Positions 34,939 to 47,373 of a stretch of 64,000 bases of DNA are shown in pieces. Made by a program: the position numbers and the translations under genes. Source of the stretch: Ulota crispa. Lineage: Eukaryota; Streptophyta; Bryopsida; Orthotrichales; Orthotrichaceae. The stretch is from assembly GCA_963920765.1 (NCBI GenBank), contig OY987245.1:21530727-21594726 (forward strand), given 5' to 3'. The notes under the pieces were generated by a model. That model was not told the DNA's origin. It was given only the letters and a program-made list of their open reading frames with translations, and searched no databases. Each line of letters begins with the position of its first letter. The stretch's first letter is position 1.

Positions 34939-36178
34939 TCAAGTGACTTTTTTAATGATCCACATACACGTTTTCACTTTTAGCTCAAGTGGCTAAAAAC
35001 ACTGCTACAAAGCTAAAGTTCACATGTTTCTTTAGGTCTATAAAAATATTTGGTAGATACCCTGCAAAATTTAGCCAGATCGCTGGACTGCTCATACTTT
35101 TTTTTTTTTTTTTTTCTTAGTTCAAGCAAATGATTGTGAACTCATTCAAATATTTTTGTAAGTGGATACTGTCCTGCCCTTCTCAAATGTCACAGACTCA
35201 CAGGGTGGTCAATACGAGACACGTGCATGGAATTCAGTCACTCAACCAATCAGTATTGGGGGCTATTCTTCAGAGTTTGATATGAAAGAGTGTAGTAGAA
35301 GGGGACTGTCCTTATTACTCCATACCTTGGTGACCTGTAAATGTTTGGACTTTGGAGTGTGTTTGTTGTTCTCTGTAGGGATGCTGGCGCATCATGTTTT
35401 GTCTGCAATTTCTATAGTTTCTGTACAGTACATGGTACCTATTTATCACGTTTACTTCGGAGAATGGTGTCCTCTACTGCAATTATTGGTCAGTCGGTAG
35501 TTTGGAAAAATGAATGGAGGTGGTGAGGCTAGGTTCACACCAAGGTCCGGGAAGAAAAGGCTGCTAGGTCAAAGCTAGCTAGTCGCACTTAGAGAAAACC
35601 GTTTGCATCTTATGAACATATCTTGAAAAACCGATTAACAATCTTAAGAAATATTATTTACAATATGAAATAGAGAAAATAATTGGAAGAGTTCATCGAT
35701 AAATCACTTCAATATGGGAATTGAAGGGAATCAACCGGTCAGACTAAAATATTTCCCGGACAGTGGTTCTCACTACAACCAGTTAGGTCCACAGTGGAGA
35801 GTTGAGTCAGTTGACTATGTAAGCAATACAAAATGCGGTAAAGTGGCAAGGATCTGTTACACTTGGTTCAAGAGGCTGCTTAGCTCCGAAGCAGTGCTGG
35901 AATCTGCTTCTTTCACTTGCTTTTTGGAGGCCATTTGCCCAGCACGTCACATGAGCAACGATATTTCATGAGATTCAAGGAAGGTGTGTTGTGTAAAAGA
36001 CAATATATCATGTGGACTAGTCATATGAAAGAAGGAAAAAAATGAAGGCAAGTCACCTGAAATTTAAACTTCATCCGTGACACGTCATTGTAACTTCATT
36101 CATGACATGACATTGTGACTTCACCCATCAAACTCATTGTAATAGATGAATGGCAAATACAAGGAGAATGAGTATGTA
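34939..36178 (+). other. GC-richer island of unknown origin
   Basis: A plus-strand frame from a GTG at 35162 runs 112 codons (DTVLPFSNVTDSQGGQYETR...), and another from 35714 runs 85 codons (MGIEGNQPVRLKYFPDSG...). Base composition is less AT-rich than the surroundings. I recognise no domain or splice pattern; it may be a gene fragment or noncoding transcript. Confidence 0.25.
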
Positions 36179-36305
36179 CACTACAAGGAAATCATGGTTG
36201 AATTTACAAAAAGTTGACAAAGATTGTGACCTAATCTACAATATACTTTAGATTAGGTCAAAAAATTTGTCAACTTTTTGTAAATTCAATCATTATTTCT
36301 TAGTA
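36179..36305. mobile_element. Hairpin mini-CACTA element, 127 bp
   Basis: It starts CACTACAAGGAAATCATGG and ends with the inverted partner ATTTCTTAGTA. Arms share GAATTTACAAAAAGTTGACA and then GACCTAATCTA, giving a nearly complete fold with a loop of only a few bases around 36240-36250. The predicted transcript would be a long stem-loop. Confidence 0.75.
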
Positions 36306-37423
36306 TTTATGAAAAGTTCTTCACGTTCCAATCTAGAAAAGTTATTTAACTCTTGTCATTATATAAAGAATGAAGGTGATAGAGTCAATATGACAAACTA
36401 GTGGCAGGAGAGGATGTTTTTGAAATTACAAATGAACAATAAAGAATTAATGTTAGTGACTTGTGGCTTGTGTTGAACCCAAATATTTGATTTTGTTGAA
36501 AGTTTGAAACAATCACTTTCAGTGTAAGAAGAAGAATATGTTTGAGATATGGCAATTTGGTGGTGCTACTTGTCAGTGACATGAAAATTGGCACATGTTG
36601 ATGAAGCTTTGGTAGATGATGTTGGTTACTCCAACAAGTATTATCATTTGTAGAAGAAGATTTTTAAACCTAAACTCATGAAAATTAACTCTGCTCTAGG
36701 CTTCACTTGGAGACCTTGGATGTACTTCTACAAGTATATTTGTGCAGGATTAGTATTGAAAAAGTGAATTGTCATCTAGTTTTAGAGTTGTGTCATAGCC
36801 AAAAAAGAAAAAAAAAAAAAGATAACGGTTTTTAAATTTGAAAATTGCATTTTGAATAATAAATTTGTTGTGCTTTTTTTTATGATACCAATTTGCTACA
36901 AATTTAGATGTATCAATTTAAACTTCAACAATACATGTGCAATATAATATGTTTTCTATTACATGTCGCTTGAAAGAAGAAATTTAAGGGAACACATCAC
37001 TAGAAAGCAATGTTTTTTTTTGGGCAATTTAAGGCTCAATTGCCTCAAAAAAAAAGGTGAGCTTCAAGCCTATAGAAACAAAAAGGGGGAATTTTTAAAA
37101 AAAATGCCAAATTGCAATAATGAAAATTGCATTGAAGTCTAGGCTTCCATAAAATTCTTTGTCAAACTGAAAATTGATGCCATCACTTTAAAATTATTAG
37201 AGGTATTGTCTAATCCAATTCCATGCAATAATTAAGTAATGCCAATGGTTATTGAGATATTTTCAAAAAATGTCAATGAATATTTTTTGCTTACAAAAAA
37301 TATCCCATGATATTGCAAAAATTCATGGATAGAGACCACCTTCAACTCCAACCAAAAATAGGATGGAGCCTGCAAGCTGCAAATCATTTTCAAAGAATGC
37401 CGCACAAGCATTGGTCGGAAAAC

Positions 37424-37455
<32 letters not shown>

Positions 37456-37651
37456 CTATAAAGTTAAGGGAATTTGTCAAAATCCTGAGGAGTCCTAAGC
37501 AATCTAGGTGGGTACTTGCCATAATATCACTGTCACTCTATCATGACGTTTGCTATGGTGGGTCGGTAAAAAGAAAACCATGAGGTCCAATAGGGGGAGA
37601 CTGTATAGAAAATAGCAAAATCAAGTTAGATCAAAGCCTCTTTTTAACAGA
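36306..37651. other. No gene seen; poly-A tract at 37424-37450
   Basis: AT-rich sequence with a 27-base A run. No domain in the short frames. Confidence 0.5.
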
Positions 37652-37908
37652 AACGCGTTATTCGTTAAACTGGGAAAAACGGAGCTACCATTTTGTACTC
37701 CACTTTAAACCCAAAAAGTCACTTTAAACCAGATTCAAACGTATCAGATTCAATTTGAGTCACTAAGATTTTTTTCCTCACAAATTCCTCCTCTCAAGTG
37801 AGGACACGTGTACAAAAAAAACAAGCTGAGCTTGATTTCAAGAGGCTTTCTGCAACCTTCAAAAGTCCCAAAATGTAAGCTTTTTCTCAATTTAACAAAT
37901 AACGCATT
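37652..37908. mobile_element. MITE of the TTCATTAAATTGGG family
   Basis: Ends AACGCGTTATTCGTTAAACT and inverted AATGCGTTATTTGTTAAATT; the core matches the 23622-23875 copy closely. Flanks CAGA and CAAA are a one-mismatch 4-bp duplication. Confidence 0.9.
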
Positions 37909-38978
37909 CAAAGCAAATTTTCTCTTCTTCTTTACTTCAAGAAAGTGCACTAAATAGTGCATTTAGGTTGCCTCATCTTAATTTCCCAACATTTCACACT
38001 ATATAAATACCTATTGGTATTATAATAATTTTAATCAATAATTACTACAACAAATCATTTTGAACAACTATTGAGACTTGATTATGACAACAATGGTGTG
38101 GAAGAACAAACTAGCATCATTTAGGTTTTAAATCATGTAAAATCCCAATATCTAAAGAGTTGCATATGCTTCTGAGCAACCAAGCAATGAGTCATGAGAT
38201 AACTTTTCAAGGCAACCTGATTGTCAAAATAAACTCATTGCACTATTTAATGTATTGCAAGTCTTTTCTTTAGCCCCACAATGGCATACGGTTTTGATAC
38301 ACCTTAGTTTTGCAAAGGGAGACTTTGAAAAAGCTCCTACCCTTGAGAAGGGAAAGCAAGCATTACTATATTTGTTCACTTGGAAAAACAACCAATTTTG
38401 AGTTTATTGAGAGTACTTTAATGATTTAGAGTGAATTTCATGATAATGGGGGTGTTTCATGAATTTTTGCCCAACTACGCAGAGGGGCAATTTTGGTTTT
38501 GTTTGTCTTTTAGTGTTTCCTCTTTGAAACCAACAAGGATTGAAACCGCCAGATCAGCTCCCCTGCCCTGTTTCTTCAAGCGTTTTTCCGCATCCAATAT
38601 GGAGCATAGCAAGCAGACGAAGCTATTTTGTGAGCGTAAAATGGTGAGTACATGAGTGATAAGCTAAGATTTTGTGATCTAGAATCAATTTTGAGCTCAA
38701 ATTTAATGATTTTAAAAAAAAAAACAACAAAATTTTCAAAGGATAAATGTTTACAATGCATAATTATAATGTCATGTGTACACGTTTATAGGTGAATTTT
38801 CATCTTTTAACAAAAAATCTAGGTTCATGGCTCATGGATCCCGCTTATGATTTAGCATTCCCCCATAGCAAGCACATCTAACTTTCACAATGTGATTCTC
38901 AAATGCGCAAGCCGGAGAGACCTTTGTTGGTGAGTCCACTCTTGCTTGGAAAGGTGGGGCTAGGGATGCCCCAATGCA
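37909..38978. other. No gene seen
   Basis: A slightly GC-richer patch at 38430-38655 has a 74-codon plus frame without recognisable domain. Confidence 0.4.
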
Positions 38979-39295
38979 TAAGGTAGGAACACCCATCCTC
39001 ATGAGGGTCCACATGACCATCACCTCTAAAATCTTGGAAAATCTATGGAAGTAAATAGATGTAATGATAAGGATGTACAAAATATGAACATGAAACCTTA
39101 GTGTTGGTTATGGGTGCAATGGTATTTTGCTCTTTAAAAATTCACAACTTATTCTCACAATATTCAAATAATACATTCAAAAGTGCAAACTCTTTTTTTT
39201 TTGTTTCTAATAGGATCTTATAATTTGCTAGTTGTTTATTAACAGTCATCATGTTCAAACCCCTTAAACTCATGCTTATGGGTGTTCCTACCTTA
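38979..39295. mobile_element. MITE of the TAAGGTAGG family, 317 bp
   Basis: Ends TAAGGTAGGAACACCCAT, present in inverted orientation at 39278-39295 (ATGGGTGTTCCTACCTTA). Interior noncoding. Relative at 42910-43293. Confidence 0.75.
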
Positions 39296-39352
39296 TTGCA
39301 AAACAGCCATGGGTTGAGGAGACTTTTGGATGACAAGGGATCAATTAATATA

Positions 39353-39659
39353 GGGAAAAGTTTATGGATATCCCTAAAGTTTGCCATAGTTGTATAGATA
39401 TTTGTGATTTTTCAAAAATTGCACAAATACCCTTAGACCGTGATTTTAGGCGTTTCTTTTGTTATGCAGGCTACTTCCTTCCTAACCAATGTCAAAGCAA
39501 TGAGTGCAATAGAACAAAAAAGAAGCAACATGTCCACAAGGGAGAAAGAAGTGGCATGCACAATGTAACAAACGCTTGAAACTTATGGTCCAAGGGTATC
39601 TGCGCAATTTTTGAAATACCATGAATATCAAACTTTAGGAGTATCCATGAAAATTTCTC
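39353..39659. mobile_element. TIR element, 307 bp, 95-bp arms
   Basis: The arms share TATGGATATCCCTAAAGTTTG-like sequence: left GATATCCCTAAAGTTTG, right (inverted) GATACTCCTAAAGTTTG, and TTTTTCAAAAATTGCRCARA then TACCCTTRGACC. The two overlapping opposite frames here are the same arm read twice. Family unknown. Confidence 0.7.
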
Positions 39660-40123
39660 ATTAATATTCAGACTTGTCAAAATATCTGCTTTGGCACAAA
39701 GCAATTTGCAAATATTCTATGCAAGGCGACTCTTTCAAAAAATAATTATTCTTTTAAAATAAGTAAATTGAAGAATAAGTGATAGAGAATTTACTTGCTT
39801 TTGTAAAAAAGGAGGCTCATCATTGATTGAAACTCAATGTACCTACTTGGACGGGAGGGGAAAATATGCAATGCTAGAAAAAGGAAACATTGTGTTTCCA
39901 AGTAATGAAGCTTTTGAGGTTAAGTGGACATGTCCTAAGAGTGCAAGGGGTGAAGCATGTGATTTTATAGCTCTAAAGGCAAGACAAACTATGATCCAAG
40001 AAGATTCCAAAAGTGAGATTCATTTTTGTAAAGATTTTTGCTTCATCTCTACATGTTAAAATTCAAAGCTTTGCACAAAATCATAAAGCACCCAATGATC
40101 ATGTTTGTTACATAATTGAAAAA

Positions 40124-40523
40124 AGGGAATTGCTAACAAGACACCCTAAATTGCTAGCAAGACACCCCCTATGAGCATGAAATTTGATAATTTAATGCTA
40201 TTTTTGATTTATTCAAGTGGTCCATCATTCATTCAATCACAACATTACCACCTTCTTGAAAGGAAATAAGAAAAATACAATCTTTTGTTGAAATATTATT
40301 GCACCAATATTATTTTTTGATGTATTTTTGTTGTAAGTAACTCAAAAGTCCTATATTTTTAATTTCAAATTTAAACACACCTATTTTTTTTAGTATAGCC
40401 TTAGAATGATAAAGGTGGAACAAATCCTTTGATCCAAATAAATAAATTAGCATTAAAAATCACATTTCATGCTCACATGGGATGTTCCATTAGCAATTTA
40501 GGGTGTCATCTTAACAATTCCCT
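40124..40523. mobile_element. MITE, 400 bp, second copy of the 20328 family
   Basis: Ends AGGGAATTGCTAACAAGACA and inverted AGGGAATTGTTAAGATGACA. The body aligns throughout with 20328-20738 (TGGTCCATCATTCATTCAAT, TAGCCTTAGAATGATAAAGG). Confidence 0.85.
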
Positions 40524-40888
40524 TAAGAAAATAGCAGATTTAACTAATTGTGGAATATTCATATGAACATGAACTTTCTATGTCCTTGAACATTGAACAT
40601 ATTTCAAAATTTTGTATATTATTTCCAAAAAAAATTCATTTCCATTTATTTAAAAGTACTTTTTGATATTTTGCAAGTAATTCTCATTATTTTGCAAATC
40701 AAAACAAATTTTAAACCATTACTTATGGAATTTGGATGATCCTTATTTAGTTAAATACAACATAAAGTTAAAAAAATTAGCTCTACTTCATCTATTTAGA
40801 TAGTTCTTGCACTCAACATGTGAAATCATTCACTATCCACATAATGGATGCTTGCCTCTGAGGAGTTAAGCCGGTGAGAACGTCTTAA

Positions 40889-40960
40889 CCCCTGAACACC
40901 CCTGAGGACTAAAAGTGTCCGCAATTCAGTGCATTTTTGAAAACCTTGGGCGTTCAGGGG
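40889..40960. mobile_element. 72-bp TTAA-flanked miniature element
   Basis: TTAA at 40885-40888 and 40961-40964 with inverted ends CCCCTGAACACCC and CCCCTGAACGCCC. The smallest member of the TTAA family here. Confidence 0.7.
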
Positions 40961-41118
40961 TTAAACTGCAAAAATGGGGTGAACTTTTTTGCAAGTATGA
41001 AATGGAAAACTTTGTTGTGAAAAATGGAGAAGAGTAGAAAACACCTTATTTGTTAAAAGGGTATCATTTTTACAAATTGAAATTTTTGGTTTTGGTTTTT
41101 CTTTTTCTTTTTTCTAAG

Positions 41119-41349
41119 AACGTCATAATCATTGAATTGGGAATCCGTTAACTATTTTCCAATGGAATGAGATATAGACTATATCAAGTACGCTCTTTCT
41201 AGACAAAAAATCTGAAATTTTGGATAAAAGTTCCATTAAGCAAGTTTCAAGTGACCTCTTTAGTTATATTAAGGGGACTTTTTGGATTCAGGTGAAAAAC
41301 ATGAAACAAATGGAACCTATGGGTTTCCCCTTTTAACGAATATGGTGTT
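41119..41349. mobile_element. Diverged MITE of the TTCATTAAATTGGG family
   Basis: Left end AACGTCATAATCATTGAATT, right end inverted AACACCATATTCGTTAAAAG. Only the termini match the family; no clear target duplication. Confidence 0.55.
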
Positions 41350-41773
41350 AGAGTCGTTTTATTTTTTTCAAATATTACGTTTTTTCCCTTCTGTAGAGCT
41401 TTGCCTATGAGGAAGGTATAGTATAATTTTGCATAACTTGGACTCAATTTTCATTGAACAAAATTCAGACTCTGTTTCTCACGGGGCACCCCCATTTTGT
41501 GCCAAAATTGTCAAAATTGTACTCCATTAGTCATTCAACAACTGTTCAGACTCTATTTTTCGTTGCCATCGATAATTAATGTGTAAATATGAAATATAGT
41601 CTTTGTAAAACATGGATTCTATTGCGAATTTTGCATCCAAATAAAATGACCATGTGTTATAGGCACTGAATTTTTATGTATATATATAAAAAACTACGTC
41701 CTTTTGGACTACTCATTTTGATTGGTTGAGAAAGTGTTGTGATGTAACTTTCAGTGATTCATTTGTTTATCAA

Positions 41774-42687
41774 CCTCTAAAGGACCAGACCCCCTTCTTT
41801 AGAAACATAGTGATTTTGGGCAGGTACCTATGCTTGGAGCTTTTCATATTTTAGGTTGAAATTTTGATAGAATGTGGGGACAAGGTTTATCTTTCATATG
41901 TACTAAATTTCATGACATTTAGAGTTATGAGTAAGAAGTTATGGCCTAATATGTTGTTTTTTATGTTTGTCGGGCAGCCAAGGCAGATTTTAAAAATTCA
42001 CTTTTTTCAAAAACAAAATTTTTAAATTTGTTCAGGAGACTTATGTGAATGTAGGAAGCTTTGAATCATTCCATTTGGATCAACGAGATGAAATTTATGA
42101 AGATTTTTTGTTTGCAAGTAGTTATGGATTCTCTACTCCAAAATAAACTTTGAAGTCCTTTATTTTACTCAATATTCAACACTATTAAAAAAAGACAAAA
42201 CCCAAAGATGAAATTTGTTTATGACAACATTATGACCATTGGGATTGACATTTTTCATTTTCATAATTAAATTCTTAACAATCTAGTGTTTTTAATCATT
42301 CTCTACTTCTTTTTACTTACTAATTTTTTTCCATATGTTATACAACTCCAAATAATTTGAAACTTTTTTAACATGTACTTTACTTAGGTGGAATAAAGAA
42401 TCTAGAGAAACACCACTCAAATGGCCTTTTTTCCTTAGGAATTTCACCTTCTAAAGGGTAACTGCCCAATTTTTCACAAGACGTTTTTAATATTCAAACC
42501 ATTCTAACTTCCAATCCACGTGGTGGAAAACTTTGAAATTTTTTCCACATCTTCTATAACTATTCTTCTACAAGATCCTACGGTCACATATGCATAAAAA
42601 TGTTTTTGTATTCAAATTTTGTGGATGCTCTAAAAATGACAGTTTTGAAGAGTTTTTGGTAAAAACTTTGCTTGGTCCTTTAGGGGT
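41774..42687. mobile_element. TTAA-flanked piggyBac-like element, 914 bp
   Basis: The right flank is TTAA, the left is TCAA (one change). Ends CCTCTAAAGGACCA and inverted CCCCTAAAGGACCA. Body in reverse orientation relative to 43711-44634. Confidence 0.8.
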
Positions 42688-42909
42688 TAACAAAGGATCA
42701 ATATGAAAGAGAAGGGTACATGCGTAAAGTGGTTTACACTAGATCCTTTTTAGCCAAGGACCACAAGGACCACAATTGATACAACAGGTACCTAATCTTG
42801 TATTCAATATTGTTTTTGCATTTCATAATGCCAACAAGGATTGTCAACCTCATTTGAGGGTGGTACTGTCTTGATTGGCAATTTTTTTGTTCCTTGTTCT
42901 AAAAAACTT

Positions 42910-43293
42910 TAAGGTAGGAGCACCCATGGGCATCACGTCCCCATGGGCATCACCGACAGTGAGTAAATGGTTATGGATACTTAAGTCATAGTTATGGGTG
43001 ACAAAGTGATGGTTGTGGGTACTAGCATGGCGATTTTAAGTACTCATCTCACTATTTAAGAACCAACAAGCCTTGTTTTTAGCATCTCTTACACATGGTT
43101 CTTACAATTTCAGTGATTTTGGACTTTGAAAAATCTTTGTGAACAAATTCTTGCAATTGAAACCTTGAAGTTGATGCTAATATTTTTGGTTTCCATTTCA
43201 TTTCCTAACTTCCAGTATTTTTTTTCAAAGTTAATTAATTGTTTTACCTACTCCAAAACCCTTATTTCCACGCTTGTGGGTGCGCCTACCTTA
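42910..43293. mobile_element. MITE of the TAAGGTAGG family, 384 bp
   Basis: Ends TAAGGTAGGAGCACCCATG and inverted TAAGGTAGGCGCACCCACA. Interior has a direct repeat CCCCATGGGCATCAC. Noncoding. Confidence 0.75.
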
Positions 43294-43710
43294 ATTTTCT
43301 TCCCACATGTTCTCCCTTTCCCAGATGAATTTTATTCAGTCTGAGCCGCCAAAAGTAAACAAAGCTGGAAGTAAGCGTGAAGTAGCTGAGTCAAATAATT
43401 CTGAATCTTGCAGATCTTGCCTGTAGGACACGGTTATGACACATCGACTTGAATTGGTAATTAGTTTTAAAGGAGTGATAGTAGAACACGTCACGAGAGT
43501 AGGATTAGTTTATTCCGACCCAAAACCAAACTCATGAAGAAACTTTTTATAATATTTCTATCAACCAGTCGGGTGATTTTTTTTACATGTGGTATCTTTT
43601 TGAACAGTAAAACCAACACATGAGTTTTTTCTTGGGTCACTAGATGCTTCAACAGCAAGAAATGCCAAGGAACACAATTTTGTATAGAAACTACAGTAGT
43701 GCCTGGTTAA

Positions 43711-44634
43711 CCCCTAAAGGACCATGGCCTTTTTCTTGTCAAAAGACACTCAAAATTGCCACCTCCTCTATGGCAAAGAGTAAAAAAGTTTGAAAATCAG
43801 GCATTTTGCATATCTGATTGTAGGATCTTGTGCTAGACTATTACAAGAATGTGTCATACAAAACTCAAGAACTTTAATCATAGATTGGATGATATTTGCA
43901 TTTAAAAAGTAAAAAACAACTTTTTTTGCAACTTGCTTGATTAGATTTTTTAACTTTGAACATTTTTAACTTAAAATTTTTGCACTATAGAGTTTGGAAT
44001 TCTATTTTTGCCTTGTGGGAAGTTAAGTTGGGAATCTTGGGAAAAAATTTAAAAAAAGAATACTTAATTTTCATTCTTTAAAAAAACATTAGGTAGAAGA
44101 AGGTACGAGATTGAACAAAAACTTAAATTGCTAATAACCTTGCAATGGAATTGAAACGCAATAATCCCAATGGTGAGATTGTTCTAGAAAGAAAACTTCA
44201 CCCTCTCCAACAGATGTTTTTGAAAAAAATGTTAAACCTGCATTCAAAAATGAAGTTTATAAGTTATTTTTTCAAGAAGATGCTTGAGTTGCCCAAAAAA
44301 CAAGATTGTTCATAACTTTCTCATAACTAGTCCAAATGGAATGATTCAAAGCTTCAGGCATACAAAAAGATATAATCTATAAGAAAAAAATATTAATTTT
44401 TTTTTTCAAGTTTTTATAAGAATTTTTTTTGCTGCCCCTTGTCCCCAAATTTGTGCTTATTTGGGCATAACTTTTGCTATCTGGCATCAATTGGAATAAA
44501 AATTAGATTCTCCAAAAGCTAATGTGTTTTTCTATCTTCAAAAAAAGTTTCAAAAAATTAAGACAAAAATTGAGGCCGTAGGTACCTGCCCAAAATCCCA
44601 TTTGTCCCTCAAAGGGACAATGGTCCTTCAGGGG
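43711..44634. mobile_element. TTAA-flanked piggyBac-like element, 924 bp
   Basis: TTAA both sides (43707-43710, 44635-44638); ends CCCCTAAAGGACCATGG and inverted CCCCTGAAGGACCATTG. Body aligns end to end with 30047-30967 (TTGTCAAAAGACACTCAAAA near the left end in both). Confidence 0.88.
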
Positions 44635-45288
44635 TTAACATGAAGGCATCCAAATAGAATTTCTTTTCATCTTATGGAAGCATTCATCATAGCAAAACTC
44701 ACCATATGGAAAAGGAAAGCCATGCTTTTAGACTTAAAGGCAAATTTTTCTTATGTAGACACATTTTGTTCATAAAACAGCCCTTGGACATTAATGCAAG
44801 AGGTGCATTTTTCTTATGTAAATTTTTTTCTTACCCAAGCAAAGAACACATGTTCCTGGCCTGATTAGAACAGGGACAGCTAAGCTAGGCAAGCATTTTT
44901 GTTACATAGGTTAATCCTATGGAAGCACCACTGTATATAGAACCAGTAAAAGCAACTTTGGACATGCACACAAAGAGCTTGAGTTTATATTGTTTGAGTT
45001 TTGACACTATATAAAAACATATAAGAAATTACTTTACGCTATAATCATACGGAATTCTTATAAACGTGTTAAGTGTTTCTGTGATTGTATGGTTACAACA
45101 TGGAAAAAATATAAACCCAAGCTTGCATTGCACATTAGCTTGTTCTACATAGGGATTTTATGTTTTTTTTTCGTAGATAGTTCTTGATGTTATGGTTAGA
45201 GTGACACTTAGGGCACTTTTAGGCAAAGCACAAGTAAAAACCTTGGAAATAGCAAAAGGAGGAGGCCCTGTTATGTGTGCAATTATTG

Positions 45289-45395
45289 AAGCAACCTCTT
45301 AGAAGATTCTGCACTTTTAATGCGTAACCTCTTAGAAGATTCTGCATTCCTAATGCGCAACCTCCTAGAAGATTTTGCACTCCTAATGCGCTACC
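45289..45395. repeat. 33-bp tandem repeat, three copies
   Basis: Unit GCAACCTCTTAGAAGATT followed by CTGCACTCCTAAT, three copies with few differences. No function apparent. Confidence 0.85.
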
Positions 45396-45421
45396 AACTT
45401 TGAAGTTGTCAAGGGCCTTAA

Positions 45422-46066
45422 CCCCTCACCGCCCAAGGGGACCAAACTGTCCATCTTGCATTTTAATTTGGAAATTTTTTACTTTACTTGAAGATTCATT
45501 TTAGTGGTTAATTTTTTGAATAATTCTTATTGAAGTCTTGTTTTAGTATCAAAAATTTGATTTTGAAAATGAATGACTATGATTTGTCTTTTCAAGAATT
45601 TGTGCAAGGGTGTCCATTGCAAATCTTCACTTTCTAGTGTTGAGAGCTCTTGGACATAAGCCTAAAGTACACTAGAACTTGGAGAAACAATCACATTAGA
45701 AACTTAACTTAAAAAGTTGTAGAGTAGGTTTTAAGAAGCCATAAATTAATTAGGGTTACACATGTTGTACTCTACATACTCATATTTTTTGGGTATCCTC
45801 AATTTTAAATTTGAGATGTGAAAAGAGGATTGAAAGACTTCAAATCACTTTCACAATTTTAACACCCTCTTGATTAAATGTTATAATCTTTCAATCCGTA
45901 AGTGATATTGTTGTGTTTTCTTTTCCTATGTGTTCTCTAACATATCTAGTTTGAATTTGTGCGGTTACAATTTTAAAAAGCTGATGCAACTTATCAAAAT
46001 GTTGACATTTTGTTCATCCAAGAATAGATTCTGAGATACTCTGGATCGTCCGTGGGTGGTGAGGGG
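45422..46066. mobile_element. TTAA-flanked element, 645 bp, sub-family B
   Basis: Left flank TTAA, right flank TTGA; ends CCCCTCACCGCCCAAGG and inverted CCCCTCACCACCCACGG. About 500 bp of the body are almost identical to 49568-50194. Confidence 0.8.
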
Positions 46067-47373
46067 TTGAAGAGGAAGGGATGGAAGAATTGCAAAAGAA
46101 TTGTGCCAAAAAATAACTTGCACTTATTATCGAAACTAATAGCAACTAACTCTTCAAGTTTTGCAAGTTTCTTTTGAATGCCAACCAAGATTGCTCTTGT
46201 ATTAAGGATGTGAGCTTCTTGTTTGGCTTTGCAAGCAAATTGTAGACAATTTTCTACAGTCAAAGTCTCAAACCCACCTCCATTGTATCATTACTGCACC
46301 CTCATCTTGGCTAGAGTGAGAATGCCCTTGCAATGTATTCTGCCTCTAATCATTTACAATGGAAGAAACTCTTATGTAGTTAGTTCAAGTTTTGGAGTTT
46401 ATTTTTTTGCTATTTTTTATAGCAGATTTTGAAATTAATTGGAAAGTTATTGTGCATCGTTCCAATAAAAGCTAGCTACAACATTGCTTGAAAAAATAGA
46501 GATCTTACTTTCATGCAAAGAGTAAAATTTGGGTTTTTCAAGGTCTGATCCAATTCTTCTAACCACTTTTTCTGAAGAGGAACACTTTCACTGTGAACTC
46601 AAAACAGCTTTCCACTAAGAGCCAATATCACGAATACTCGAGGCAGTTTGAACCAAAATTTCAGCCTAAATGGTCTCAAGAACCGCCCCAAGCACATAAT
46701 ATAATAAGAATAGAGTAGGAGCCAATTCCCTTGTGTGTAAACGTAGTGAGGTCAAAATATCAAGGCCTTTGATGCAATCATTGAAAATTTAAAAAAAAAA
46801 CAAAGGGTGAAGAAAGAGACCAAATGGGCCATTGAAACCTTTGTTCCATTTTACAATAATGACTATCTAAACTTGTATATAGTTAATAGTAGTTGTATTT
46901 TAATGAAATTTGGCAATGACCCTTAGGCAATGAATTGGCCTTCTATTCTTAAGCAACCCAGTCTATAGGGTTGGGACATTATTAAAATTTGTTTTTTAAA
47001 TATAAAGACTGGTACAGGTAGTTTACCCTATTATCATTGGGCCTTAGACAAAAATTTATAGAAAAATAGTTATAACATATGAAATGACATGGTTATGGTC
47101 TCATTTGAAAGATAATCAAGTCAAGGTTTTGTATCAAGTTCCAAATTCCCAAATGAGTGAAGTATGAGTTATTTATCAAGGTTTCAATGAGGTAAGGTCA
47201 AGGTTCCGATCAAATTTGAAATTGCCCTACTATCACTTCTTTATCACTTCCTTAGAGGTTTTCATTGTCATAGATGAAAATATTTTGTCATTTTCATCTT
47301 TGAACTTCTTCTTCTATTCCTTGACCTATGTGGTCATCCATAAGTGCTAACTTAGTTGACAATTTTCATTGAG
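46067..47373. other. No gene seen
   Basis: AT-rich; short frames only, nothing recognised. Confidence 0.5.
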
